DNA of 46,427 bases, taken from contig JAUIHW010000029.1 in NCBI GenBank assembly GCA_030431775.1, forward strand, positions 1 to 46,427, given 5' to 3'. The first letter of the stretch is position 1. Each line of letters starts with the position of its first letter. Positions 9,151 to 18,171 of the stretch are shown here, in pieces. The stretch is from Gammaproteobacteria bacterium (lineage in GTDB: Bacteria > Pseudomonadota > Gammaproteobacteria > Pseudomonadales > JAUIET01). Both the position numbers and the translations under genes were made by a program. Below the pieces are notes generated by a model. It was not told where the DNA came from and ran no database searches. It saw only the letters and a program-made list of their open reading frames with translations.

Positions 9151-9948
9151 TCAGTTCAAAATGATTTCTAGGACGAACTTGCTGCCAAAAAAACCCAGCG
9201 TGAGCAGGGACAAACCCGTAATCGTCCATTTGACCGCCGTTCGGCCTCGCCAGCCAAACTGATAGCTGCCCCACAGTAATACGGCATACACGCACCAGGC
9301 AGCAATGGAAAAGGCGGTTTTGTGCGCGAGGTGCTGCGCGAACAGGTCTTCAACGTACAGCCCCCCCAGCAGCAAAGCCACGCTGAGACAGAGAAAGCCT
9401 GCCCATAGTATGCGGAATAACAGCCACTCCATGGTTTGCAGGGGAGGCAGTATCTCTATGATGCCACTGGTTCGCCGTTCCTTAAGCTGCCGCATTTGAG
9501 CCAACAGCAGCACGGATTGCAGGGCGGCGAGGGTCATCAGGCCCAACGACAGTAATGACAGAGCTATGTGGGTGGCCATACCTGTCGCAAGGTCATGTCG
9601 TGGCGTGTACCCGGTTGCAAAAAGCAGCGAGCTGGCAATTGCCAGAGCAGCCAGCGGAAACCACAGCGCCAGCAGGCTGTGTGCGGGGTGCCGGGTTAAC
9701 AGGGTGAGCAGGCCGAGGAAGCCAATCACCAGGAACACCAGCGAGGCCACTCTGAAGAAACTGAAATTGAAACCCTGATCTGTAACCACCATGGGGTATA
9801 GGGCCACCGTATGCAGGGCAAGTGCGACCCCAACCAGCAGCAACAGTGTTGGTCCGGTGGTGCTTGATGAATTTCGCACCAGGCTGACCAGGCGGAAGCT
9901 GGCCAGCAAGTAGCACGCGATGGCAGCGACGCCGATAAGTGTATTCAT
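9151..9948 (-). CDS. ypjD: YpjD/CcsA-like cytochrome c assembly-family inner membrane protein
   Basis: The protein has 265 residues with about eight hydrophobic segments. It includes a conserved periplasmic histidine context (ALHTVALYPMV) and a late WGSYQFGWRGRTAVKWTITG stretch typical of the CcmF/CcsA haem-handling superfamily. Its position divergent from ffh and beside corC is characteristic of ypjD in gammaproteobacteria. The family name is well supported. A role in haem delivery or cytochrome maturation is inferred from the superfamily, not shown. Confidence 0.85.
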   Translation of the reverse strand: MNTLIGVAAIACYLLASFRLVSLVRNSSSTTGPTLLLLVGVALALHTVALYPMVVTDQGFNFSFFRVASLVFLVIGFLGLLTLLTRHPAHSLLALWFPLAALAIASSLLFATGYTPRHDLATGMATHIALSLLSLGLMTLAALQSVLLLAQMRQLKERRTSGIIEILPPLQTMEWLLFRILWAGFLCLSVALLLGGLYVEDLFAQHLAHKTAFSIAAWCVYAVLLWGSYQFGWRGRTAVKWTITGLSLLTLGFFGSKFVLEIILN

Positions 9949-10065
9949 AAGCTGATTATACCCGTGCCTTGCGGGCCGCAGGGCAGCTGAGCTTGCGATA
10001 TACTAACGAGCCGGAGCGTATACGTCACCGGTCTTAAATAGTTTTGTTCAACACACTGGTTTTCT

Positions 10066-11436
10066 ATGTTTGAGTCACTCAGCGATCGACTTTCCAAATC
10101 CCTTAAAAAGGTCACCGGGCAGGCCCGCCTGACCGAAGAGAACATCCAGGACACTTTGCGAGAAGTTCGCCTGGCCTTGTTGGAGGCTGACGTTGCGTTG
10201 CCGGCTGCCAAGAGTTTCGTTGATGCGGTTAAGCAACGCGCCATTGGGCATGAAGTGTCCAACAGCCTGAGTCCCGGTCAGGAGTTCCTGAAAATTGTTC
10301 AGGATGAGCTGGAAAAGGTGATCGGCGACAAAAACCCTGGCCTTAACCTCGCCGTCGAGCCGCCGGCAATCGTCCTGGTAGCGGGTCTGCAAGGGGCGGG
10401 CAAAACCACGTCTGTGGCCAAGTTGGCACGTTGGATAAAAGAACAGAAAAAATCGGTTCTCGTGGTCAGTGCGGACGTTTATCGGCCGGCTGCGATTAAG
10501 CAGCTGGAAACACTGGCCGGCCAGGTGCAGGCACAGTTTTTTCCAAGCAGCAGCGAGCAGAAGCCGGTGCAAATAGCTCGCGATGCCATCGACCACGCCC
10601 GCAAGAAGTTTATTGATGTGGTTGTTGTGGACACCGCCGGCCGGCTGCACGTCGATGCAGACATGATGGATGAGATTCGCGAACTGCATCAGGTGGTACA
10701 GCCCACGGAAACACTGTTTGTCGTTGACGCAATGACGGGCCAGGATGCCGCGAATACCGCCAAGGCGTTCAATGATGCACTGCCTCTAACCGGGGTAATT
10801 CTCACCAAGGCCGACGCAGACAGCCGAGGAGGCGCAGCCTTGTCGGTGCGCACCATTACCGGCAAACCGATCAAATTCATGGGTGTTGGCGAAAAAACCG
10901 ACGCTCTGGAGCTGTTCCACCCCGAGCGGGTGGCTTCTCGTATTCTGGGCATGGGCGACATGATGTCGCTGATCGAGGAAGCTGAACGCAAAATAGACCG
11001 GAAAAAGGCCGACCGCCTGGTTCGAAAGGTTAAAAAAGGCAAGCGATTTGACCTTGAGGATTTCAGAGACCAGCTGCAGCAAATGAACAACCTGGGCGGA
11101 ATTGGCAACCTGCTGGAAAAAATGCCCGGCATGAGCGGCATGGCGCAAGCCGCTCAACAGCAAATGGACAACAAGGTGTTTGCCCGCATGGAAGCCATCA
11201 TCAACTCAATGACGCCTCAAGAGCGCCGTTATCCCGAGGTGCTGAACGGCTCACGCAAACGGCGCATTACCCAGGGGTCTGGCACCAACATCCAGGACCT
11301 CAATCGCCTGCTGAAACAGCACAAGCAAATGCAGAAAGTCATGCGCAAAATGGGCAAAAAAGGCGCCATGCAGAACATGATGCGTGGGCTTGGTGGGGCC
11401 ATGCCACCCGGTGGAGGGCAGTTTCCAGGGCGCTAG
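10066..11436 (+). CDS. ffh: signal recognition particle protein Ffh
   Basis: The protein has 456 residues, the usual length. The N domain (about 1-85) is followed by a GTPase G domain with P-loop GLQGAGKTT (about 107-115), DTAGR and the TKADAD motif. The methionine-rich M domain (about 330-456, with MPGMSGMAQAAQQQM and a MRKMGKKGAMQNMMRG tail) binds 4.5S RNA and signal sequences. The protein forms the signal recognition particle that targets inner-membrane proteins to FtsY and SecYEG. It is transcribed away from ypjD and lies 164 bp before rpsP. Confidence 0.98.
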   Translation: MFESLSDRLSKSLKKVTGQARLTEENIQDTLREVRLALLEADVALPAAKSFVDAVKQRAIGHEVSNSLSPGQEFLKIVQDELEKVIGDKNPGLNLAVEPPAIVLVAGLQGAGKTTSVAKLARWIKEQKKSVLVVSADVYRPAAIKQLETLAGQVQAQFFPSSSEQKPVQIARDAIDHARKKFIDVVVVDTAGRLHVDADMMDEIRELHQVVQPTETLFVVDAMTGQDAANTAKAFNDALPLTGVILTKADADSRGGAALSVRTITGKPIKFMGVGEKTDALELFHPERVASRILGMGDMMSLIEEAERKIDRKKADRLVRKVKKGKRFDLEDFRDQLQQMNNLGGIGNLLEKMPGMSGMAQAAQQQMDNKVFARMEAIINSMTPQERRYPEVLNGSRKRRITQGSGTNIQDLNRLLKQHKQMQKVMRKMGKKGAMQNMMRGLGGAMPPGGGQFPGR

Positions 11437-11445
11437 TCGCTGCGT

Positions 11446-11474
11446 GGGAAGCCGCGTTGCCTTTAGGGCTTCCC
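11446..11474 (+). terminator. perfect hairpin after ffh (possible terminator)
   Basis: An 8-bp perfect inverted repeat, GGGAAGCC (11446-11453) and GGCTTCCC (11467-11474), with a 13-nt loop lies 10 nt after the ffh stop. No run of T follows, so it is a weak candidate for intrinsic termination. It may instead protect the ffh transcript 3' end or attenuate read-through into rpsP. Confidence 0.45.
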
Positions 11475-11600
11475 GGCCAGACGGTGAAAAATCAGCAGCG
11501 GCGGACACTTCCAATACGGTTGCGTTTACCGTAGAATACGCCGCCTTCGATTTCCCTGGCTTGATTGGCGGGGAATAACTGATCTTTGAGAGTCGAGCCT

Positions 11601-11864
11601 ATGGTAACAATCAGACTGTCTCGCGGTGGCGCCAAAAAGCGGCCGTTTTATCACATTACTGTCACTGATAGCCGGAACGCTCGCGATGGCCGTTATATTG
11701 AGCGCGTGGGCTTTTTTAACCCGGTTGCGCGCGGTCAGGAACAGCGCCTTCGGGTGAACCAGGAACGGGTCGATTATTGGTTGGGTCACGGTGCCCAATT
11801 GTCCGACCGAGTAGCCCGTCTGGTACGTGAAGCCCAGAAGCAAGCCCCGGAATCTGCCGCTTAA
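11601..11864 (+). CDS. rpsP: 30S ribosomal protein S16
   Basis: The protein has 87 residues from ATG 11601, chosen because S16 proteins begin [10 protein letters not shown]. The frame is open for five more codons upstream, but those are not part of the family. RPFYHI and VGFFNP are typical S16 motifs. It is the first gene of the conserved rpsP-rimM-trmD-rplS operon and is needed for 30S assembly. Confidence 0.98.
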   Translation: MVTIRLSRGGAKKRPFYHITVTDSRNARDGRYIERVGFFNPVARGQEQRLRVNQERVDYWLGHGAQLSDRVARLVREAQKQAPESAA

Positions 11865-11911
11865 CGCCCTGCGGCAAGGGTCGCAGCGGCTTACTGTGAC
11901 GGCCGATTGTA

Positions 11912-12457
11912 GTGGTCGATCAAGCTGAGCCGGAGCCGGTTATTGTCGGGAGGGTGCTGGCAGCTTACGGTATCAAGGGCTGGAATCGCGTCCAGGCGTT
12001 CACCGAAAACCCCGCAAGTCTTGGGGATTACCCGGAATGGTTATTACGCAGTCAAGGCGGCGCCGAGTGGCGTCCGGTTCGCTGGGAAGGCTTAAAAAAA
12101 CAGGGCAAGCACTGGGTGGTTCGGCTGGAAGGGAGCACCGATCGGGACCAGGCTGAACAGAGCAGAGGTTGTGACATTGCGATTCGTCGCGACGCTTTGC
12201 CTGAGCTGGACGCCGGTGAGTACTACTGGCATCAGTTGATCGGCCTGACCGTGCAGACCGCGGCGGACGCCCTGGTGTTGGGCAAGGTCACAGAGTTGCT
12301 GGAAACCGGCTCAAATGATGTGCTGGTTGTGGTGGGGCAGGGTATGGATGAGTCGATTGACGAGCGCGAGCGGCTGATACCCTACCGGCCGGAAGTTGTG
12401 CTGGAGGTTAGGCTCGATAGTGGCCTGCTTGTTGTCGACTGGGACCCGGAGTTTTAG
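11912..12457 (+). CDS. rimM: 16S rRNA processing / ribosome maturation factor RimM
   Basis: The protein has 181 residues and probably starts at GTG 11912. The N-terminal RimM beta-barrel ([19 protein letters not shown]; the family motif is usually GI-G-V) precedes a PRC-barrel domain ([11 protein letters not shown], and [11 protein letters not shown] near the end). RimM binds S19 in the 30S head and helps 16S rRNA maturation. It lies 47 bp after rpsP and 1 bp before trmD, so it is almost certainly co-transcribed. Confidence 0.95.
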   Translation: MVDQAEPEPVIVGRVLAAYGIKGWNRVQAFTENPASLGDYPEWLLRSQGGAEWRPVRWEGLKKQGKHWVVRLEGSTDRDQAEQSRGCDIAIRRDALPELDAGEYYWHQLIGLTVQTAADALVLGKVTELLETGSNDVLVVVGQGMDESIDERERLIPYRPEVVLEVRLDSGLLVVDWDPEF

Positions 12458-12458
12458 G

Positions 12459-13211
12459 GTGCGGGTCGGAGTAATCAGTTTGTTTCCGGACATGTTCCGT
12501 TCGCTGACTGATTTCGGGGTTACCGGTCAGGCGGTTAGCCGCGGGTTGTTGCAATTGCATCTGCTCAATCCAAGGGACTTCACCGCCGATCGGCATCGAA
12601 CGGTGGACGACAAACCCTATGGGGGTGGCCCGGGCATGGTCATGAAGGCACAGCCATTGGCTGCTGCACTTGTGAAGATGCAGGAATGGGCGGGGAGCAC
12701 GGCTCCGGTGGTGTATTTGACACCGCAGGGCAAACCTCTGCAGCAGGCTGCAGTGGCGCGCATGAGTGGCTTGTCATCATTGGTGTTGGTGGCAGGTCGC
12801 TATGAAGGAGTCGACGAGCGTTTTATTGAGGCGCATGTCGATGAAGAGTGGTCAGTGGGTGATTTCGTAGTATCTGGCGGCGAGTTGCCAGCGATGTTAC
12901 TGACAGATGCGATAGCGAGATTATTGCCCGGAGTATTGGGTGACCCGCTGTCGGCCCAGCAGGACTCTTTTGTCAATGGGCTGCTGGACTGCCCACATTA
13001 CACGCGACCTGATGTGTATCAGGGGCGTGAGGTTCCTGCGGTGTTAACCAGTGGGGACCATGAGGCGATTCGGCGCTGGCGTTTGATGCAGGCGCTGGGA
13101 CGAACCTGGCAACGACGCCCTGATCTGTTTCAGGGCCTGGAACTGGATGACGAACAACAACATTTGCTCGCTCAATACAAAGAGCGGCAACGACAATCAG
13201 GAGCTGAGTGA
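12459..13211 (+). CDS. trmD: tRNA (guanine-N1-)-methyltransferase TrmD
   Basis: The protein has 250 residues from GTG 12459, which encodes the family's usual start [13 protein letters not shown]; the open frame extends 21 codons further upstream into rimM. Trefoil-knot SPOUT motifs are visible: [29 protein letters not shown] and [15 protein letters not shown]. The enzyme methylates G37 of tRNAs reading CNN codons and prevents +1 frameshifting. Start and stop nearly touch rimM and rplS, indicating translational coupling. Confidence 0.97.
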   Translation: MRVGVISLFPDMFRSLTDFGVTGQAVSRGLLQLHLLNPRDFTADRHRTVDDKPYGGGPGMVMKAQPLAAALVKMQEWAGSTAPVVYLTPQGKPLQQAAVARMSGLSSLVLVAGRYEGVDERFIEAHVDEEWSVGDFVVSGGELPAMLLTDAIARLLPGVLGDPLSAQQDSFVNGLLDCPHYTRPDVYQGREVPAVLTSGDHEAIRRWRLMQALGRTWQRRPDLFQGLELDDEQQHLLAQYKERQRQSGAE

Positions 13212-13213
13212 TT

Positions 13214-13579
13214 ATGAGCAAAAACAAGATAATTGCCGAGCTGGAAGCCGAGCAGATGCAAAAGGATGTGCCGGAATTTGGGCCGGGTGACACTGTTGTG
13301 GTTCAGGTTCGGGTAAAAGAAGGCAACCGTGAGCGTCTGCAGGCCTTTGAAGGTGTCGTGATCGGCAAGCGAAATCGCGGGCTGAACTCGGCGTTTACCG
13401 TGCGCAAAATGAGCCACGGTGTGGGCGTGGAACGTTCGTTTCAAACATACAGCCCGCTGTTGAGCAGCATCGAGGTAAAGCGGCGCGGCGATGTGCGTCA
13501 GGCCAAACTGTATTACCTCAGAGAACTCAGTGGTAAGGCGGCGCGTATCAAAGAGCGCCTCGCAAAGCAGGAAGCGTAA
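13214..13579 (+). CDS. rplS: 50S ribosomal protein L19
   Basis: The protein has 121 residues from ATG 13214, with AGGAG (13199-13203) upstream; the ATG lies 2 bp after the trmD stop. The family signature [20 protein letters not shown] is present, as are [13 protein letters not shown] and a basic C-terminus. L19 lies at the 30S-50S interface. It is the last gene of the operon and is followed by a GC-rich hairpin. Confidence 0.98.
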   Translation: MSKNKIIAELEAEQMQKDVPEFGPGDTVVVQVRVKEGNRERLQAFEGVVIGKRNRGLNSAFTVRKMSHGVGVERSFQTYSPLLSSIEVKRRGDVRQAKLYYLRELSGKAARIKERLAKQEA

Positions 13580-13591
13580 AAATTACCGCCA

Positions 13592-13618
13592 GCCGGCCGC
13601 GCACAGTGGCCGGCCTTT
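13592..13618 (+). terminator. GC-rich hairpin terminator after rplS
   Basis: The 7-bp perfect stem GCCGGCC (13592-13598) and GGCCGGC (13608-13614) has a 9-nt loop and is followed by CTTTGCT. It sits 12 nt after the rplS stop and before xerD, which fits the end of the rpsP operon. The T-run is short, so termination may be partial. Confidence 0.6.
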
Positions 13619-13654
13619 GCTATGCTGGTGAAGCGTTTTGTCGCCGGATAGCCC

Positions 13655-14542
13655 GTGTTTCCCGAGATCGATCAGTACATAGATGCCCTGTGGATTGAGA
13701 AAGGTCTCAGTCTCAATACCTTGAATGCCTACCGCAGCGATCTGTCTGCTTTCGGCAAGTTCTGTACCGTCAATGGTTCTCCCGATCTGCTGGCTATCAG
13801 CCAAGCTGACTTGTTAGATTACTTCGCCCATTTAATGGACTCCGGCCAGTCGGCACGCAGTGCGGCCAGAGTATTGTCCTGTTTGCGTGGGTTTTACCGC
13901 TTTCAATTACGTAATGGTCGAATCGGCAGCGATCCCACGGCGACTATTGCCAGTCCAAAAATTGGTCGAAGACTGCCTAAAAGCCTGTCTGAGGAAGACG
14001 TAGACGCGCTGCTGGAAGCTCCCGATACCTCGGTGCCACTTGAACATCGCGATCGGGTAATGCTGGAAATCCTGTACGCCTGTGGTCTGCGTGTCAGTGA
14101 ACTGGTTGGTTTGACTCTTTCCCAGGTGTCATTGACTCAAGGCGTGGTTCAGGTCACTGGCAAGGGCGACAAAGAGCGGCTGGTGCCGATGGGTATGCCC
14201 GCTCAGACCTGGCTTGAAAAATACCTAAGGAGCGCGCGGCTGGAGTTATTGGCCGGTGTGCCCAGTGACTTTCTGTTTCCCGGTCGGGGTGGTACGGCTT
14301 TAACCCGGCAGGCATTCTGGCACCGCCTCAAAATTTATGCGCAGCGCGCTGGCATCCGGCAATCGCTCTCGCCACATACACTACGGCATGCTTTCGCAAC
14401 ACACCTGATTAATCACGGAGCCGACCTGCGAGTGGTACAATTGCTCCTCGGTCACAGCGACCTGTCAACCACACAGATCTATACTCACGTGGCACAACAT
14501 CGCTTACAACAGCTGCACAGTGATCATCACCCTCGTGGGTGA
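13655..14542 (+). CDS. xerD: site-specific tyrosine recombinase XerD
   Basis: The protein has 295 residues from GTG 13655. An N-terminal SAM-like DNA-binding domain (about 1-90) is followed by the catalytic domain. Catalytic residues are visible: Arg in ACGLRVSEL, Lys in TGKGDKER, His and Arg in SPHTLRHAFATH, His in LLGHSDLSTTQ and Tyr in IYTHV. With XerC it resolves chromosome dimers at dif during division. Length and the xerD-dsbC-hom order identify this as the housekeeping enzyme, not an integron or phage integrase. Confidence 0.95.
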   Translation: MFPEIDQYIDALWIEKGLSLNTLNAYRSDLSAFGKFCTVNGSPDLLAISQADLLDYFAHLMDSGQSARSAARVLSCLRGFYRFQLRNGRIGSDPTATIASPKIGRRLPKSLSEEDVDALLEAPDTSVPLEHRDRVMLEILYACGLRVSELVGLTLSQVSLTQGVVQVTGKGDKERLVPMGMPAQTWLEKYLRSARLELLAGVPSDFLFPGRGGTALTRQAFWHRLKIYAQRAGIRQSLSPHTLRHAFATHLINHGADLRVVQLLLGHSDLSTTQIYTHVAQHRLQQLHSDHHPRG

Positions 14543-14612
14543 TTGCTAGCGCCACTTTAGGGAACTCCATGCCAATCAGCTATTCTAAGCTCAGAACGAA
14601 TTAGGAATTATT

Positions 14613-15377
14613 ATGAAACGCTTTTTTTGCGCGGCCAGCCTGTTTTTGCTGGTGTGGTCTGTTGGCCCACTGACCTCATCAGCTGCGGAACAATCTGAAG
14701 CAGTCGACAGCACGATAGTCGAGCAGATTCGAAAACGAATTATGAATGCGCGTCCGGACCTGATGGTGGAGTCGGTAGTGACCACGCCGGTAGCGAATCT
14801 GTATAGGGCACAGATTGCCTCGGGGCCGGTAATCTATACAACGGCCGATGGGCAGTTCTTTCTGAACGGGGACCTGTTTGAAGTGCAGGCAGGCGGCATT
14901 GTCAATCTCGCGGAGCTGGAGCGGCAGGAAGATAGGGTGGCCCTGATGGCCGATATCAGCGAGTCGGACATGATTGTTTTCACACCGGCCATTCCGGCGG
15001 CGAAAAAGGCGACTGTGACGGTATTCACCGATGTGGACTGTGGCTATTGCCAGAAGCTGCACAGAGAAGTTCCTGAACTGAACCGCCGAGGTATCGAAGT
15101 ACGCTACCTCGCCTATCCGAGAGCTGGTGTGGGTTCATCGTCATTCGATAAACTGGTGACCGCCTGGTGCTCGGACAACCAGCAGGAGGCCATGACCCGC
15201 CTTAAAAATCGGGAAGCTGTACCGAATAAGAAGTGCGACAATCCGGTTGCCGATCAGCTTCGCCTCGGCCAGGAATTGGGCATTCGCGGGACCCCGGCTA
15301 TGATCACCGACGACGGCCGGTTGCTGCCGGGTTACATGCCTGCCAGTGAGTTGGCGCGCACGCTGGGTCTTCCCTAG
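14613..15377 (+). CDS. dsbC: thiol:disulfide interchange protein DsbC
   Basis: The protein has 254 residues. The signal peptide ends near TSSAAEQ. A dimerisation domain (about 30-95) precedes the thioredoxin fold with the CGYC active site at residues 143-146 and a cis-proline loop (GTPAM). Two further cysteines (CSDNQQ and KKCDNP contexts) match the structural pair of DsbC. It isomerises wrong disulfides in the periplasm. AGGAA lies before the ATG. The position between xerD and hom matches Pseudomonas. Confidence 0.95.
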   Translation: MKRFFCAASLFLLVWSVGPLTSSAAEQSEAVDSTIVEQIRKRIMNARPDLMVESVVTTPVANLYRAQIASGPVIYTTADGQFFLNGDLFEVQAGGIVNLAELERQEDRVALMADISESDMIVFTPAIPAAKKATVTVFTDVDCGYCQKLHREVPELNRRGIEVRYLAYPRAGVGSSSFDKLVTAWCSDNQQEAMTRLKNREAVPNKKCDNPVADQLRLGQELGIRGTPAMITDDGRLLPGYMPASELARTLGLP

Positions 15378-15453
15378 GCGTCGCCTGAACTGTCAGAGCC
15401 ACCATTCTTGCTATAGAATACCCGCTCGATTTTTTGCACGGCGGGAGTAGCTG

Positions 15454-16764
15454 GTGACGCGCACGACAAAGCTTGGTATGGCGGGCCTGGGGACTGTGGG
15501 CAGTGCCGTGGTGAACGTGCTGCAACGTAATGCCAGCCTGATTGATGCCCGCGCCGGACAGCGTATCGCGCTCACCCATATTGGTGCGCGCCGGGACAAC
15601 CCACAATGCGACACCAGCAAACTGCACGTTAGCCGTGACGTATTCGCACCGGCTGATGACCCCGATGTTGATGTGTTGCTGGAGCTTATTGGTGGTACTG
15701 AACTCGCCAAAGAGCTAGTGCTGCGGGGTATTGCCAATGGCAAACACATCGTCACTGCAAACAAGGCTTTGATCGCCGAACATGGCAATGAGATATTTGC
15801 TGCGGCTCGGGAACAAGCAGTCCAGGTCTGCTTTGAGGCAGCCGTCGCCGGTGGCATTCCGATTATCAAAACCCTGCGGGAAGGCCTAAGTGCAAACCGT
15901 GTTGAATGGCTCGCTGGCATCATCAATGGCACGGGTAATTTTATTCTCACTGAGATGGAATCCGGAGGGCGGGATTTTAATGACGTGTTGCGTGAAGCCC
16001 AACAGAAAGGGTATGCCGAAGCGGACCCCACCTTCGATGTGGAGGGGATTGATGCGGCCCATAAGCTGGCAATTCTGGCCTCTATTGCCTTTGGGATGCC
16101 TTTGCAATTCGATAAAACCTTTACCGAGGGTATTTCAGCGCTGGATTTGCAGGACATTGCGTTTGCCAAGGAGTTGGGTTACCGCATCAAGCATTTGGGC
16201 ATAGCCCGAAATACTGCCCAGGGCGTTGAACTGCGGGTACATCCCACATTGATACCGGACAGCCGCCTGATCGCCAATGTGGATGGCGTCATGAACGCAG
16301 TATTAATAAAGGGCGATGCCGTTGGCGCAACCTTGCACTATGGTGCCGGTGCCGGAGGCGAGGCAACCGCGTCGGCTGTGATTGCTGATGTCATTGATGT
16401 CGCCCGGGTAATCGATGGCGAGACCAAGCACCATGTTCCAGCACTGTCGGTCGTTGATCAGGCACTGGAGGCGCTTCAGGTGCTGCCCATTGAAGAGGTG
16501 ACCACGGCATTCTATCTGCGCCTGACAGTGCTTGATGAACCTGGCGTGCTGTCAACGATCAGCAAGCATTTCAGTGATGCAGGAATCAGCATCGAAGCTG
16601 TTATTCAGAAACAGCCGGCACCGGGCGAAAATACGGTGCCGCTGATTTTGCTGACCGATTTGACAACGCAGAGAACCCTGCGCTCGGCGCTCGACCAGGT
16701 GCAGAGCCTGCCACAAACCACTGCCCCGGTGGTCAGCCTGCGAGTGGAGAACCTGGGCGCATGA
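15454..16764 (+). CDS. hom: homoserine dehydrogenase
   Basis: The protein has 436 residues from GTG 15454. It has an NAD(P)-binding GLGTVGSAV motif, a catalytic domain (AGIINGTGNFILTEM and EADPTFDVEGIDAAHKLAIL) and a C-terminal ACT domain (about 355-430, VLDEPGVLSTISKHFSDAGI). It reduces aspartate semialdehyde to homoserine; the ACT domain usually mediates threonine feedback inhibition. It overlaps thrC by 4 bp (ATGA), so the two are translated as a unit. Confidence 0.97.
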   Translation: MTRTTKLGMAGLGTVGSAVVNVLQRNASLIDARAGQRIALTHIGARRDNPQCDTSKLHVSRDVFAPADDPDVDVLLELIGGTELAKELVLRGIANGKHIVTANKALIAEHGNEIFAAAREQAVQVCFEAAVAGGIPIIKTLREGLSANRVEWLAGIINGTGNFILTEMESGGRDFNDVLREAQQKGYAEADPTFDVEGIDAAHKLAILASIAFGMPLQFDKTFTEGISALDLQDIAFAKELGYRIKHLGIARNTAQGVELRVHPTLIPDSRLIANVDGVMNAVLIKGDAVGATLHYGAGAGGEATASAVIADVIDVARVIDGETKHHVPALSVVDQALEALQVLPIEEVTTAFYLRLTVLDEPGVLSTISKHFSDAGISIEAVIQKQPAPGENTVPLILLTDLTTQRTLRSALDQVQSLPQTTAPVVSLRVENLGA

Positions 16765-18164
16765 GATACGTCAGCACCCGCGGCCAGGCGGCCGAAAGCA
16801 GTTTTGAAGAAGTGCTATTAACCGGCCTTGCCTCGGACGGTGGTCTGTTTGTACCCAAGAATATTCCTCAGTTTGATTCTGACGAGCTGGCCGAGTTGGC
16901 CACTTTACCTTACACAGAACTCGCGCTAGAGGTGATGGCACCGTTCGTTGAACCTGACCTGGACAGGGGGACACTAAAAGGTCTGGTCGATGAGGCATAC
17001 GCTCAATTTGCCCATGCGGAAGTAACCCCCGTGACACTGCTGGATGACTCGGTTGCTGTTCTGGAACTGTTTCACGGCCCGACTCTGGCATTTAAGGATC
17101 TGGCCCTGCAGCTATTGGGGCGGTTGTTCGATCATGTGCTTCACAAGCGCCAGCAAAAAGTGGTCATTCTGGGTGCTACGTCAGGCGATACCGGCTCGGC
17201 AGCTATTGAAGGCTGTCGTCATAGCGATTTCGTGGACATCTTTATTTTGCACCCGCACCAGCGAGTATCAGAGGTGCAGCGCCGGCAAATGACCACGGTC
17301 GATTCCACCAACGTGCACAATATCGCGGTGGAAGGTAACTTCGACGATTGTCAGTCCATAGTCAAAGCCTGCTTCGGTGACCAGGGTTTTCTGCCGGAGG
17401 GGCGGCAGTTGGTTGCAGTCAACTCCATTAATTGGGCCCGTATTATGGCCCAGATTGTGTACTACTTTTACGCTGGCTTACGCATTGGTGGGCCACAGAC
17501 AGCAGTGAGTTTTTCCGTGCCCACAGGAAATTTTGGTGACATCTTTGCCGGCTACCTGGCCCGTTGTATGGGTCTGCCAGTCAACAAGCTCATCATTGCC
17601 ACCAACCAAAACGATATTCTGCATCGGATGCTCAGCGACAATGATTACAGTAAACGAAAGCTGCAGGCGTCGCTGTCGCCGAGCATGGACATCATGGTGT
17701 CCAGCAACTTTGAACGCCTGCTGTTTGATCTATACGATCGAAATGGCGTATCGGTGCGGGAGTTGATGGCGGAATTTACCAATGGCTCCTTGCACCTTAG
17801 TGAGGATGCGCTGTGGCGGGCGCGGCAATTGTTTCTCAGCAGCCGTGCTGACGATCGACAGACCGGTGCCACAATGAGTGCTGTGTATCAGCAGCAGGCC
17901 TATCTGCTGGACCCGCATTCGGCGATTGGAGTATTTGCTGCGCGGCAGCAATTACAAGAGAACCCATCGATTGCGCCAGTGATTGCGCTGGCCACGGCGC
18001 ATCCGGCCAAGTTCCCGGATGCGGTGCACGCCGCCGGGCTGGCGATAGAGCCCACCCTTCCGACCCATATGGCGGATCTGTTTGCCCGGCAGGAACGTTT
18101 TACTGTACTGCCCAATAACGGTGACGAAGTACAGCAGTTTGTCCGAGATCACTGTCGCGGGTAA
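16761..18164 (+). CDS. thrC: threonine synthase
   Basis: The protein has 467 residues. The family start RYVSTRG is present, and FHGPTLAFKDLALQ contains the pyridoxal-phosphate lysine. LGATSGDTGSAAIEG and SVPTGNFGDIFAGY complete the cofactor site. It converts phosphohomoserine to threonine. It forms an operon with hom through an ATGA overlap. Homoserine kinase is not in the window, as in Pseudomonas, where thrB lies elsewhere. Confidence 0.97.
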   Translation: MRYVSTRGQAAESSFEEVLLTGLASDGGLFVPKNIPQFDSDELAELATLPYTELALEVMAPFVEPDLDRGTLKGLVDEAYAQFAHAEVTPVTLLDDSVAVLELFHGPTLAFKDLALQLLGRLFDHVLHKRQQKVVILGATSGDTGSAAIEGCRHSDFVDIFILHPHQRVSEVQRRQMTTVDSTNVHNIAVEGNFDDCQSIVKACFGDQGFLPEGRQLVAVNSINWARIMAQIVYYFYAGLRIGGPQTAVSFSVPTGNFGDIFAGYLARCMGLPVNKLIIATNQNDILHRMLSDNDYSKRKLQASLSPSMDIMVSSNFERLLFDLYDRNGVSVRELMAEFTNGSLHLSEDALWRARQLFLSSRADDRQTGATMSAVYQQQAYLLDPHSAIGVFAARQQLQENPSIAPVIALATAHPAKFPDAVHAAGLAIEPTLPTHMADLFARQERFTVLPNNGDEVQQFVRDHCRG

Positions 18165-18171
18165 AAAAGTC

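Noticed and set aside
13655..14542. XerD as the missing integron or island integrase
   Set aside because: Length, catalytic motifs and the xerD-dsbC-hom context show the housekeeping recombinase; it lacks the integron-specific insertion and is 30 kb away.
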